This document shows, in pieces, positions 1 through 5,907 of a DNA stretch of 8,215 nucleotides; within the stretch, counting starts at the first letter, position 1; each line of letters starts with the position of its first letter. The position numbers and the translations under genes are program-made. The notes under the pieces were generated by a model, which was not told the origin of the DNA, made no database searches, and was given only the letters and a program-made list of their open reading frames with translations. Origin of the DNA: Polaribacter sp. (GTDB taxonomy: Bacteria > Bacteroidota > Bacteroidia > Flavobacteriales > Flavobacteriaceae); the NCBI GenBank assembly GCA_029248845.1, contig JAQWIO010000013.1, positions 1 to 8,215 on the forward strand. The letters are read 5' to 3'.

Positions 1-93
1 TCCCTCCCATAATCCTGCTGAATCTCTAAATGTTTTTATGCCACTTTCAGCAGAAATACCAGCTCCAGTTAAAACAACTACTTTTTTTATCAT
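1..93 (-). CDS. cobB: NAD-dependent protein deacylase, sirtuin (Sir2/CobB) family, 5' end only
   Basis: Only the first 31 codons are in the window; the rest lies beyond the left edge. The reverse-strand ATG at 93-91 opens a frame with no stop. It encodes the sirtuin NAD-binding signature TGAGISAESGI (residues 9-19), then TFRDSAGLWEG (21-31), matching the GAGIS...GI.TFR...GLW pattern of bacterial CobB. Sirtuins remove acyl groups from protein lysines, consuming NAD+ and releasing nicotinamide and O-acyl-ADP-ribose in the cytoplasm. The ESGI.TFR form resembles the CobB/SIRT5-like class, which can also desuccinylate, but the Tyr and Arg that decide this are not visible. It diverges from trmH across 32 bp. 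The motif TATTTTTA (104-97, reverse strand), one base off the phylum -10 consensus, ends 3 bases before the ATG. The family call is firm; acyl specificity is unknown. Confidence 0.9.
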   Translation of the reverse strand, partial: MIKKVVVLTGAGISAESGIKTFRDSAGLWEG

Positions 94-112
94 GAGTAAA
101 AATAATAATTTT

Positions 113-120
113 TAAGTTTG
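113..120 (+). promoter_or_regulatory. -10 element of trmH (TAAGTTTG)
   Basis: TAAGTTTG matches the Bacteroidota -10 consensus TAnnTTTG exactly and ends 5 bases before the trmH ATG at 126. In this phylum transcription starts a few bases after the final G, so the mRNA would begin at or next to the start codon (leaderless). I see no TTG-type -33 box at the expected distance; that region overlaps the start of the divergent cobB gene. The motif is seen directly; promoter activity is inferred. Confidence 0.6.
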
Positions 121-125
121 TATAT

Positions 126-797
126 ATGATTGATAAAAAACTATTAAACTACTTTGAAACTTTTTTAACCGATAAGAGAAAAAATCTATTTAAGAGGGTT
201 ATAGAAAATAGAACAAAACATTTTACGGTTGTACTAGAAGATATTTTTCAACCACACAATGCCAGCGCAGTTGTTAGAACTTGTGATATTTTTGGGATAC
301 AAAATATATATATTATCGAGAATAAATACACAAATAAAGTTTCTAGACATGTTGCAAAAGGTTCTCAAAAATGGATTAGCTCCAAGCGTTATAAATCTGA
401 TGGAAATAACACTAAAATTTGCATAGACAATTTACGGGAGAAAGGATATCAAATTATCGCAACAACGCCTCATAATAATTCTTGTTTATTGCATGAATTT
501 GATATTTCAAAAAAATCAGCATTTGTATTTGGAGTAGAATCAGAGGGGGTATCAGACAATGTAAAAGAACAAGCAGATGGATTTTTAAAAATACCAATGG
601 TGGGTTTTACAGAGAGTTTAAATATTTCTGTGGCTGCTGCAATTATTTTACAGGAGATAACTACAAAGTTGAGAAATTCTACTATTGATTGGCAGCTCAG
701 TAAAGAAGAAAAAGAAACGTTGTATTATGATTGGGTAAAGAAAACTATTAAAAATGTTGAGAAGATAGAAAAACATTACCATCAGCATTTAAAATAA
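126..797 (+). CDS. trmH: TrmH-family tRNA (guanosine-18) 2'-O-methyltransferase
   Basis: This 223-residue protein is a SPOUT-class RNA 2'-O-ribose methyltransferase that uses S-adenosylmethionine through a trefoil-knot fold. All three family motifs are present: NASAVVRTCDIFG (45-57, with the catalytic-type Arg51), FVFGVESEGVS (133-143, Glu138), and IPMVGFTESLNISVAAA (156-172, Ser164 and Asn166). Spacing, length and the basic, helical C-terminal tail (about 185-223) fit TrmH, which methylates G18 in the tRNA D-loop, better than the longer rRNA enzyme RlmB, which carries an extra N-terminal substrate-binding domain. The ATG at 126 is the only sensible start: an exact -10 motif lies just before it and the N-terminus has the usual length. 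It stands alone, divergent from cobB and convergent with the next gene. The family is certain; the tRNA G18 target is inferred from length and motifs. Confidence 0.88.
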   Translation: MIDKKLLNYFETFLTDKRKNLFKRVIENRTKHFTVVLEDIFQPHNASAVVRTCDIFGIQNIYIIENKYTNKVSRHVAKGSQKWISSKRYKSDGNNTKICIDNLREKGYQIIATTPHNNSCLLHEFDISKKSAFVFGVESEGVSDNVKEQADGFLKIPMVGFTESLNISVAAAIILQEITTKLRNSTIDWQLSKEEKETLYYDWVKKTIKNVEKIEKHYHQHLK

Positions 798-856
798 CTT
801 TAAATTAATTTAAGCATTGAAATAAAAATCTATTAAAAATTTTAATGGGATAAATT
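798..856. other. AT-rich convergent interval, possible weak bidirectional terminator
   Basis: The 59 bp between the converging trmH and DUF4258-like genes hold a perfect 14-bp AT palindrome (TTAAATTAATTTAA, 800-813). A second near-palindrome, ATTAAAAATTTTAAT (832-846), has 7-bp arms around one central base. On the minus strand the second is followed by a T-rich run, so it could help terminate the leftward transcript. The stems contain no G or C, so any RNA hairpin would be weak. The decamer AAATTTTAAT occurs at 837-846 and again at 852-861. No gene is visible here. Confidence 0.25.
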
Positions 857-1225
857 TTAATCAAAAAAGACATTCTCAATAGTGGCAGATGAATCGCAAC
901 GCTTAACCAATAAACTTACTTTTTTTAATTCTTTTTTTCCTGTAATGAAATATTCTGCACAAGGTTTTTTTCTAGGATTTCCTCTCCCAAAATCAACGTC
1001 CCCATTGTTTAAAATTGTAGAAATTTTTAATGAATCAACACCAAATTTCTGCATAGAATTTATAGCAGTACTAGTAAATAGGCGTGTTCTAATTCTAATT
1101 GTTTTTAGTGTCCTTGCATCCATTCCGTAATCGAAAGTTGCTTTTTTCTTTTGCCAGAAAAAATAGACTCCAACAGAGCTTATCGCAACCCCTACGAGGT
1201 AATATAGAATTCTTTTAATCAGCAT
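857..1225 (-). CDS. small membrane-anchored DUF4258-like protein, function unknown
   Basis: This 122-residue protein has one N-terminal hydrophobic segment (about residues 7-24), preceded by Lys4/Arg5 and followed by QKKK, and then a soluble domain of about 95 residues. The segment looks like a membrane anchor or uncleaved signal; topology is unclear because both flanks are basic. The domain contains DYGMDARTLKTIR (32-44), NNGDVDFG (73-80) and cysteines at 89 and 110, which could pair if the domain faces the periplasm. From memory this resembles flavobacterial DUF4258-type proteins found next to the alanine-dehydrogenase gene; no function is established. The reverse-strand ATG at 1225-1223 is chosen because a perfect -10 motif lies upstream and the anchor follows directly. 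It sits 46 bp downstream of the dehydrogenase gene on the same strand, so it can be made from its own promoter, by read-through, or both. I am confident it is a gene, less so of the family name. Confidence 0.65.
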   Translation of the reverse strand: MLIKRILYYLVGVAISSVGVYFFWQKKKATFDYGMDARTLKTIRIRTRLFTSTAINSMQKFGVDSLKISTILNNGDVDFGRGNPRKKPCAEYFITGKKELKKVSLLVKRCDSSATIENVFFD

Positions 1226-1242
1226 TATAAAAATTTAAAAAG

Positions 1243-1250
1243 CAAAGATA
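1243..1250 (-). promoter_or_regulatory. -10 element of the DUF4258-like gene (TATCTTTG)
   Basis: Read on the reverse strand, TATCTTTG followed by C is an exact match to the TAnnTTTG -10 consensus. It lies 17 bases before the ATG at 1225, predicting a 5' leader of about 10-13 bases. A TTTG occurs on the same strand 12 bases upstream (within the palindrome at 1259-1271), but this is closer than the usual -33 spacing of about 17-23. The motif is certain; activity is inferred. Confidence 0.55.
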
Positions 1251-1258
1251 ATTTTTTG

Positions 1259-1271
1259 TACTCAAAGAGTA
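1259..1271. repeat. perfect 13-bp inverted repeat abutting the dehydrogenase stop codon
   Basis: TACTC-AAA-GAGTA forms perfect 5-bp arms around a 3-base loop, starting at the base immediately after the stop codon of the leftward dehydrogenase gene. On the transcribed strand it is followed by an A-rich, not U-rich, stretch, so it is not a classical intrinsic terminator. It could be a small 3'-end hairpin, an operator, or chance. Confidence 0.3.
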
Positions 1272-2468
1272 TTATAAAATCAACAAATTAATATCTTTAT
1301 AGGGCAAATTAAACCAATCTGAAACTGTTTTATTGGAAAGAATTCCATGATAAAAATACATTCCGTTTCGTAAACCTTTATCAAAACGTGCTGCATTTTC
1401 AAATCCACCTTCATCAGCAATATTCAAAAGATATGGTGTGAAAATATTACTTATTGACAAAGTAGCAGTCCTAGCATAACGAGCTGGAATATTTGGGACA
1501 CAATAATGAACGACGCCGTGTTTTAAAAAAGTAGGTGTTTTGTGTGTTGTTATATTTGAAGTTTCAAAACAACCGCCACGATCTATACTTACATCAATAA
1601 TAACAGAACCTTCTTTCATTGTTTCTATCATTTCTTCAGTAGCACAAATAGGAGATCTATTTTTACCTCTTAGTGCTCCAATTGCCACATCAGCTCTCAT
1701 TAAGGCTTTAGCTATTGACTTGGGTTGTAATGTAGATGTGTAGATGGGAGCATTTAAAGAATGCTGTAGTTTTCTTAATTTACTTATTGAATTGTCAAAA
1801 ACTTTAACTCTTGCACCCAACCCTAAAGCTGCTCTTGCAGCATGTTCACCAACAGTACCAGCGCCAAAAATAACAACACTTGTAGGCGGTACACCTCCAA
1901 TATTTCCTAGCAGCAAACCATTACCAATATTGGTTCCACTCATTAATTCAGCAGCAATTAAAACAGAGGCAGTTCCAGCAATTTCACTTAATGATTTTAC
2001 AATTGGATAAGTTTCGTGTTCATCTTTTATATAGTCAAAAGCAACAGCAGTAATCCGTTTTTTTTCTAAACATTCAAAATATTTTTTATGCTGGGTTTTT
2101 AATTGTAAGGAGGAAATTAAAAAAGCCTTCGGATTCATATATCCAATTTCTTTTTCTGAGGGTGGAGCTACTTTTAAAACAATATTACATTTAAAAGCCT
2201 CTTCTACATCATAGGATATTTTTGCTCCAGCTTCAGAATACTTACGATCAGAGTAATTTGCGTGGTCACCTGCACCAGTTTCTATAACAATTCTATGTCC
2301 ATGTGCACACAAAGCAGAGACAGCGTCTGGAGTTAAACAAACACGTTTTTCTCCTAAATATGTTTCTTTAGGCAAGCCAATAAAAAGTTCTCCTTTTTGT
2401 TTTTTAATTTCTAACATTTCCTCTTGCGGAAGTAATTCTTCTTTACTGAAAGGAGAGAATGAACTCAT
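1272..2468 (-). CDS. ald: alanine dehydrogenase / NAD(P) transhydrogenase (AlaDH/PNT) family protein, catalytic His replaced by Gln
   Basis: This 398-residue cytoplasmic protein has both AlaDH/PNT domains: an N-terminal substrate domain (about 28-160) and a Rossmann NAD-binding domain (about 165-325) with GAGTVGEHAA (202-211). Alanine dehydrogenases interconvert L-alanine with pyruvate and ammonia using NAD. Aligned by eye to Mycobacterium tuberculosis Ald, the substrate residues Arg15 and Lys75 correspond to Arg42 (in EKRVCLTP) and Lys99 (in VLKVAPP), and Asp270 to Asp296 (in DVSIDRGG). The general acid/base His96 (FLHLAA) falls on Gln122 (SLQLKT). I recall the same Gln in other Bacteroidota members, so it is probably a lineage trait; the true reaction could differ from the name. 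An N-terminal extension of about 27 residues precedes the first domain. The ATG at 2468 lies 7 bp after the tsaE stop, indicating cotranscription. Family is certain, activity uncertain; hence the symbol is provisional. Confidence 0.82.
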   Translation of the reverse strand: MSSFSPFSKEELLPQEEMLEIKKQKGELFIGLPKETYLGEKRVCLTPDAVSALCAHGHRIVIETGAGDHANYSDRKYSEAGAKISYDVEEAFKCNIVLKVAPPSEKEIGYMNPKAFLISSLQLKTQHKKYFECLEKKRITAVAFDYIKDEHETYPIVKSLSEIAGTASVLIAAELMSGTNIGNGLLLGNIGGVPPTSVVIFGAGTVGEHAARAALGLGARVKVFDNSISKLRKLQHSLNAPIYTSTLQPKSIAKALMRADVAIGALRGKNRSPICATEEMIETMKEGSVIIDVSIDRGGCFETSNITTHKTPTFLKHGVVHYCVPNIPARYARTATLSISNIFTPYLLNIADEGGFENAARFDKGLRNGMYFYHGILSNKTVSDWFNLPYKDINLLIL

Positions 2469-2475
2469 AATATAT

Positions 2476-2883
2476 TTATTTTAATTGAATATTTCGCTGC
2501 CCCTTATCTAAGATAGATAAATAAATTTGAACAGCATCTAAAGGTAATAAATTTTTGATGTTTTCTGGCCATTCAATCAAACACCAATACTTATTATCAA
2601 AATATTCTTCAATGCCCATATCTAAAGCTTCCTCTTCATCTTCAATTCTATAAAAATCAAAATGAAAAACTTTTTTGTTTTTTGAGGTTTCATATTCATT
2701 TACAAGTGAAAAAGTAGGAGAAGATATGGTATCTAAAACATCAAGTTGATTACAAATCTCTTTGATTAGGGTAGTTTTTCCAGCCCCCATTTCTCCATAA
2801 AAAAGAAGCTGTTTAGACTTTACTGATGCGATGATTTCAGAAGCAATAGTCGGTAAATCTTCTAAAGTGTAATTTTTATTCAT
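2476..2883 (-). CDS. tsaE: tRNA threonylcarbamoyladenosine biosynthesis ATPase TsaE
   Basis: This 135-residue P-loop ATPase works with TsaB and TsaD to transfer threonylcarbamoyl to A37 of ANN-decoding tRNAs (t6A modification) in the cytoplasm. The Walker A motif GEMGAGKTT is at residues 30-38 (Lys36). It is followed by SPTFSLVNEY (55-64), HFDFYRI (74-80, with the conserved Asp76) and IEWPE (103-107), all signature blocks of TsaE. Length fits the family, so the gene is complete. The ATG at 2883 is supported by an exact -10 motif ending 4 bases upstream. It lies 75 bp downstream of porX and 7 bp upstream of the dehydrogenase gene, so tsaE and ald probably share a transcript. t6A synthesis is a housekeeping function and has no obvious link to alanine metabolism; the pairing looks like conserved neighbourhood rather than shared pathway. 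Confidence 0.95.
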   Translation of the reverse strand: MNKNYTLEDLPTIASEIIASVKSKQLLFYGEMGAGKTTLIKEICNQLDVLDTISSPTFSLVNEYETSKNKKVFHFDFYRIEDEEEALDMGIEEYFDNKYWCLIEWPENIKNLLPLDAVQIYLSILDKGQRNIQLK

Positions 2884-2887
2884 ACTA

Positions 2888-2895
2888 CAAAAATA
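2888..2895 (-). promoter_or_regulatory. -10 element of tsaE-ald (TATTTTTG)
   Basis: On the reverse strand TATTTTTG matches TAnnTTTG exactly and ends 4 bases before the tsaE ATG at 2883. The transcription start would fall at or next to that ATG, giving a leaderless tsaE-ald mRNA independent of porX. No clear TTG -33 element is seen upstream. The motif is observed; its use is inferred. Confidence 0.55.
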
Positions 2896-2958
2896 AGAAA
2901 CCTATCACGTCTTTATTAAAATATTATGTGAATTTAGATTCCTATTTTATTTCTTTGT

Positions 2959-4506
2959 TTACTTCGGACTGTAAACCACACATGGAATAATGACTTCCTC
3001 TAAAGAGACACCTCCATGCTGATACGTGTTTTTATAATATTTTACATAATGATTAAAGTTATTTGGATAAGCAAAAAATAAATCTTCTTTTGCAAAAACA
3101 TACGCACTATTCATTGTAATCGCTGGTAAAAATATGTCTTTCGGATTTCTGACAGCATACACATCTTTTTCTTCGTAAGATAAGCTTCTACCTGTCTTAT
3201 AACGAAGGTTTGCACTAATATTTTTATCACCAATTACTTTGGTTGGGTGTTTGCAATTAATCGTCCCATGATCGGTTGTAATGATTAATTTTTGCCCTAA
3301 ATTTTGAGCCTTTTGAATAATTTCAATTAAAGGTGAATTTTTAAACCAACTTAAGGTTAAACTTCTATATGCTTTATCGTCTCCAGCTAATTCTTTTATA
3401 ACTTCCATTTCTGTTTTAGAATGAGACAACATGTCAACAAAATTATACACAACAGCTGTTAAGTCATTTTCTTTAGTTCCGTTAAAATTATTAGCTAAAT
3501 CTTTGGCGTTTTTAAGATTTGTTATTTTATAATATTCGTGTTTTATGTTTAATCCTAGTCGTTTAATTTGTGCTGATAAAAAGTCGTTTTCATATAAATT
3601 CATTCCCCCTTCGTCTGTATCGTTTTTCCAAAAATTTGGATAACGTGTTTCCATTTCAGAGGGCATTAGTCCAGAAAAAATAGCGTTTCTTGCATATTGA
3701 GTTGCAGTTGGTAAAATAGAAAAATAAGAATGTTCAACATCTTTTTTGTAGTAATTGTTAATGAATGGCTCTAAAATTCTATATTGATCGTATCTTAAAT
3801 TATCTATTACAATCCATAATACTCCCTGTGATTTACTTAATTCAGGAACAACATAATCTTTAAATAGCGTATGTGAAAAAGTAGGTTTATCATATGCAGT
3901 TAGAAAGTCTTCGTAATTCTTCTTTATAAACTTAAAAAAAAGAGTATTTGCTTCTAATTTTTGACTTTCTAAAATATCCAACATTCCAGAGTCACTGATA
4001 TTTTCAAGTTCTAGTTCCCAATGAATCAATTTTTTGTATAGATCAATCCAATCTTCATAAGAGTTAACCATTGCTAGATCCATTGAAATTTTACGAAACT
4101 CTTGTTGATATTTTGAGGTGGTTTTCTCAGAAACTAAACGAGAGTTATCTAAGTTCTTTTTTAAACTTAATAAAATCTGACTTGGATTTACAGGTTTAAT
4201 TAAATAATCTGCAATTTTCGATCCAATTGCTTCTTCCATAATATACTCTTCCTCACTCTTGGTAATCATAACAACAGGGAGGTTGGCTTGCTTTAGTTTA
4301 ATTTCAGTAAGTGTATCTAAGCCAGATAAGCCAGGCATGTTTTCATCTAGAAAAACGATATCAAAATTTTCATTATCAACCATATCAATGGCATCAGTTC
4401 CATTTGTACATGAAGTGACTTTATAGTTTTTTTGTTCAAGAAAAAGAATGTGAGGCTTTAATAATTCTATCTCATCATCAACCCATAAAATTTGTATACT
4501 ACTCAT
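2959..4506 (-). CDS. porX: PorX, response regulator with PglZ/alkaline-phosphatase-superfamily effector domain
   Basis: PorX is the response regulator that, with the histidine kinase PorY, controls type IX secretion genes in Bacteroidota. This copy has 515 residues. The receiver domain (about 4-120) has all key residues: Asp10/Asp11, phosphoacceptor Asp54 (in FLDENMPG), Thr82 and Lys104. A helical linker (about 125-220) leads to a PglZ/alkaline-phosphatase-like domain (about 228-515) with a full set of candidate metal and nucleophile residues: Asp235 (VIDNLR), Thr269 (LPTATQ), Asp358 and His362 (FVDMLSH), Asp412-His413 (TTDHG) and His497 (YQHGG). Published PorX work reports phosphodiesterase activity on oligonucleotides for this domain; the intact residues imply it is active here. 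There is no DNA-binding domain. The ATG at 4506 is preferred over an upstream ATG at 4536, because the family begins one strand before VDDE and the ten extra residues (VKCYNLK type) look like leader. porY is not in the window; the gene diverges from the HD gene. Confidence 0.93.
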   Translation of the reverse strand: MSSIQILWVDDEIELLKPHILFLEQKNYKVTSCTNGTDAIDMVDNENFDIVFLDENMPGLSGLDTLTEIKLKQANLPVVMITKSEEEYIMEEAIGSKIADYLIKPVNPSQILLSLKKNLDNSRLVSEKTTSKYQQEFRKISMDLAMVNSYEDWIDLYKKLIHWELELENISDSGMLDILESQKLEANTLFFKFIKKNYEDFLTAYDKPTFSHTLFKDYVVPELSKSQGVLWIVIDNLRYDQYRILEPFINNYYKKDVEHSYFSILPTATQYARNAIFSGLMPSEMETRYPNFWKNDTDEGGMNLYENDFLSAQIKRLGLNIKHEYYKITNLKNAKDLANNFNGTKENDLTAVVYNFVDMLSHSKTEMEVIKELAGDDKAYRSLTLSWFKNSPLIEIIQKAQNLGQKLIITTDHGTINCKHPTKVIGDKNISANLRYKTGRSLSYEEKDVYAVRNPKDIFLPAITMNSAYVFAKEDLFFAYPNNFNHYVKYYKNTYQHGGVSLEEVIIPCVVYSPK

Positions 4507-4638
4507 ATTTACTTTTAAATTATAACATTTAACCATAAAAGTAACTAATTGTTATGCTTTTTTACTTTTATAAATAATAAAATATTGCCAAAAAAAATTA
4601 ATGTTTGTATTTTGCAAAAGATTGATAAAAAATTTCCA
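4507..4638. promoter_or_regulatory. divergent porX / HD-gene intergenic promoter region
   Basis: This 132-bp AT-rich stretch must drive porX leftward and the HD gene rightward if the start codons chosen here are right. For porX I find no exact TAnnTTTG; the nearest is TACTTTTA (reverse strand, 4543-4536), one base off, which would give a leader of about 25 bases. For the HD gene the closest is TATTTTG at 4608-4614. A 13-codon mini-ORF (4601-4642) also crosses the right edge. Confidence 0.4.
4608..4614 (+). promoter_or_regulatory. candidate -10 of the HD gene (TATTTTG, one base short of consensus)
   Basis: TATTTTG followed by C has TA and TTTG separated by one base instead of two. It is otherwise like the phylum -10 element and lies 24 bases before the TTG start at 4639, predicting a leader of about 18-20 bases. 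The shortened spacer makes it weaker evidence than the other promoters in the window. Confidence 0.35.
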
Positions 4639-5862
4639 TTGAATACTAAGAACCCAAATAAATTAAAAATTCTTAACGATCCTATCTACGGATTTATACA
4701 AATACCCAATACGCTAATTTATGATCTTATAGAACACCCTTATTTTCAGCGTTTAAGAAGAATAACTCAAATGGGTTTTACAAATTTGGTTTATCCGGGT
4801 GCAAATCACACACGATTTCATCATGCAATAGGTTGCATTCATTTGATGCAAAAAGCAATAAGAGTTTTAAGATTTAAGGAAGTTCAAATTTCAGAAGAAG
4901 AAGAAAATGCTCTTTACATTGCTATTTTATTACATGACGTTGGTCATGGAGCGTTTTCACATGCTTTAGAACACAGCATAGTTAATGGTATTTCTCATGA
5001 GGAAATTTCTTTAAAATTTATGAGAAAATTAAATAAAGAATTTGAAGGAAAATTAACTTTAGCAATAGAAATATTTGAAGGAAATTATACGCGTAAATTT
5101 TTATATCAGTTAATATCAAGTCAGTTAGATATTGACAGATTAGATTATTTGAAAAGAGACAGTTTTTACACAGGTGTAACAGAAGGAAATATTTCATCAG
5201 ATAGATTAATTGCTATGATGAATGTTAAGAACGACGAATTAGTTATTGAAGAAAAAGGAATTTATTCTGTTGAGAAGTTTTTAATTGCTAGAAGGTTAAT
5301 GTATTGGCAAGTATATCTTCATAAAACAGGGTTAGTTGCAGAAAACATGCTTGTAAATGTTTTAAAAAGAGCAAAAGAATTAGCAGAAAAAGGAGAAGAA
5401 TTATTTGCAAGTTCTGCTTTAAAATATTTTTTATACCATCAAATATCTGAAATAAATTTTAATGACAAAACATTAGAAATGTTTTCTAAATTAGATGATT
5501 ATGATGTTTTATCGGCAATCAAACAATGGATACATCATGATGACAAAATACTTTCTTTATTATCACAAATGATTATAGATAGAAAATTACTTCGAATTGA
5601 AATTCAACAAGAAAAATTTAATGAATTGTATTTAAACAAAAAACAAGCTGAAGTTTATAAAAAATTTACACTTTCTAAGAATGAAGGAAGATTCCTTGTT
5701 TTTTCAAATAATATTATAAATCAAGCTTACCATCAAGAAAAACCTATTTATATACTAAATAAAAAAGGGAATCTAAAAGATATTGCTGAAGCTTCAGACC
5801 AATTAAACCTTCAAGCACTTACAAATCCAGTAATTAAACACTTTATTTGTTATCCAAAGTAG
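4639..5862 (+). CDS. HD-domain phosphohydrolase, SAMHD1/dNTPase-like
   Basis: About 407 residues from the TTG start chosen here. Metal-binding residues of the HD superfamily are in place (numbered from that start): His62 (TRFHHAIG), His99-Asp100 (LLHDVGHGAFSH, 97-108) and Asp166 (LDIDRLDY). They align with H167, H206/D207 and D311 of SAMHD1, and the RLDYLKRD block (167-174) is typical of dNTP triphosphohydrolases, which split dNTPs into nucleoside and triphosphate. The substrate in this clade is not known to me, so the role is inferred. There is no in-frame ATG before residue 45, which lies inside the conserved PYFQRLRRITQMG region, so translation must start at a non-ATG codon. TTG at 4639 gives an N-terminus (NTKNPNKLKILNDPIYGF) that fits relatives as I recall them. 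TTG at 4549 would add 30 residues of unlikely, Phe/Lys/Ile-rich sequence. It diverges from porX and is followed 45 bp later by lpxD. Confidence 0.85.
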   Translation: MNTKNPNKLKILNDPIYGFIQIPNTLIYDLIEHPYFQRLRRITQMGFTNLVYPGANHTRFHHAIGCIHLMQKAIRVLRFKEVQISEEEENALYIAILLHDVGHGAFSHALEHSIVNGISHEEISLKFMRKLNKEFEGKLTLAIEIFEGNYTRKFLYQLISSQLDIDRLDYLKRDSFYTGVTEGNISSDRLIAMMNVKNDELVIEEKGIYSVEKFLIARRLMYWQVYLHKTGLVAENMLVNVLKRAKELAEKGEELFASSALKYFLYHQISEINFNDKTLEMFSKLDDYDVLSAIKQWIHHDDKILSLLSQMIIDRKLLRIEIQQEKFNELYLNKKQAEVYKKFTLSKNEGRFLVFSNNIINQAYHQEKPIYILNKKGNLKDIAEASDQLNLQALTNPVIKHFICYPK

Positions 5863-5893
5863 AATGATATTAGCCAAATCACTATAAATTTTA

Positions 5894-5901
5894 TATTTTT
5901 G
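5894..5901 (+). promoter_or_regulatory. -10 element of lpxD (TATTTTTG)
   Basis: TATTTTTG followed by C matches TAnnTTTG exactly and ends 6 bases before the lpxD ATG at 5908. The expected transcription start is at or beside that ATG, so the lpxD-lpxC/fabZ mRNA is probably leaderless. It lies in the 45-bp gap after the HD gene, so lpxD need not depend on read-through. No convincing -33 TTG is visible. Confidence 0.6.
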
Positions 5902-5907
5902 CAAATA

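Noticed and set aside
882..1130. 82-codon open frame on the plus strand opposite the DUF4258-like gene
   Set aside because: The minus-strand gene there has a consensus promoter, a membrane anchor and recognisable conserved blocks. The plus-strand frame has none and is low in charged residues, as expected of an antisense shadow.
1540..2010. Two plus-strand open frames (67 and 88 codons) inside the dehydrogenase gene
   Set aside because: They lie fully antisense to a well-conserved coding region and their translations show no domain-like features.
4507..4536. Upstream ATG at 4536 extending PorX by ten residues
   Set aside because: The extension does not match the family, which starts just before the first receiver strand, and the internal ATG at 4506 gives the normal N-terminus.
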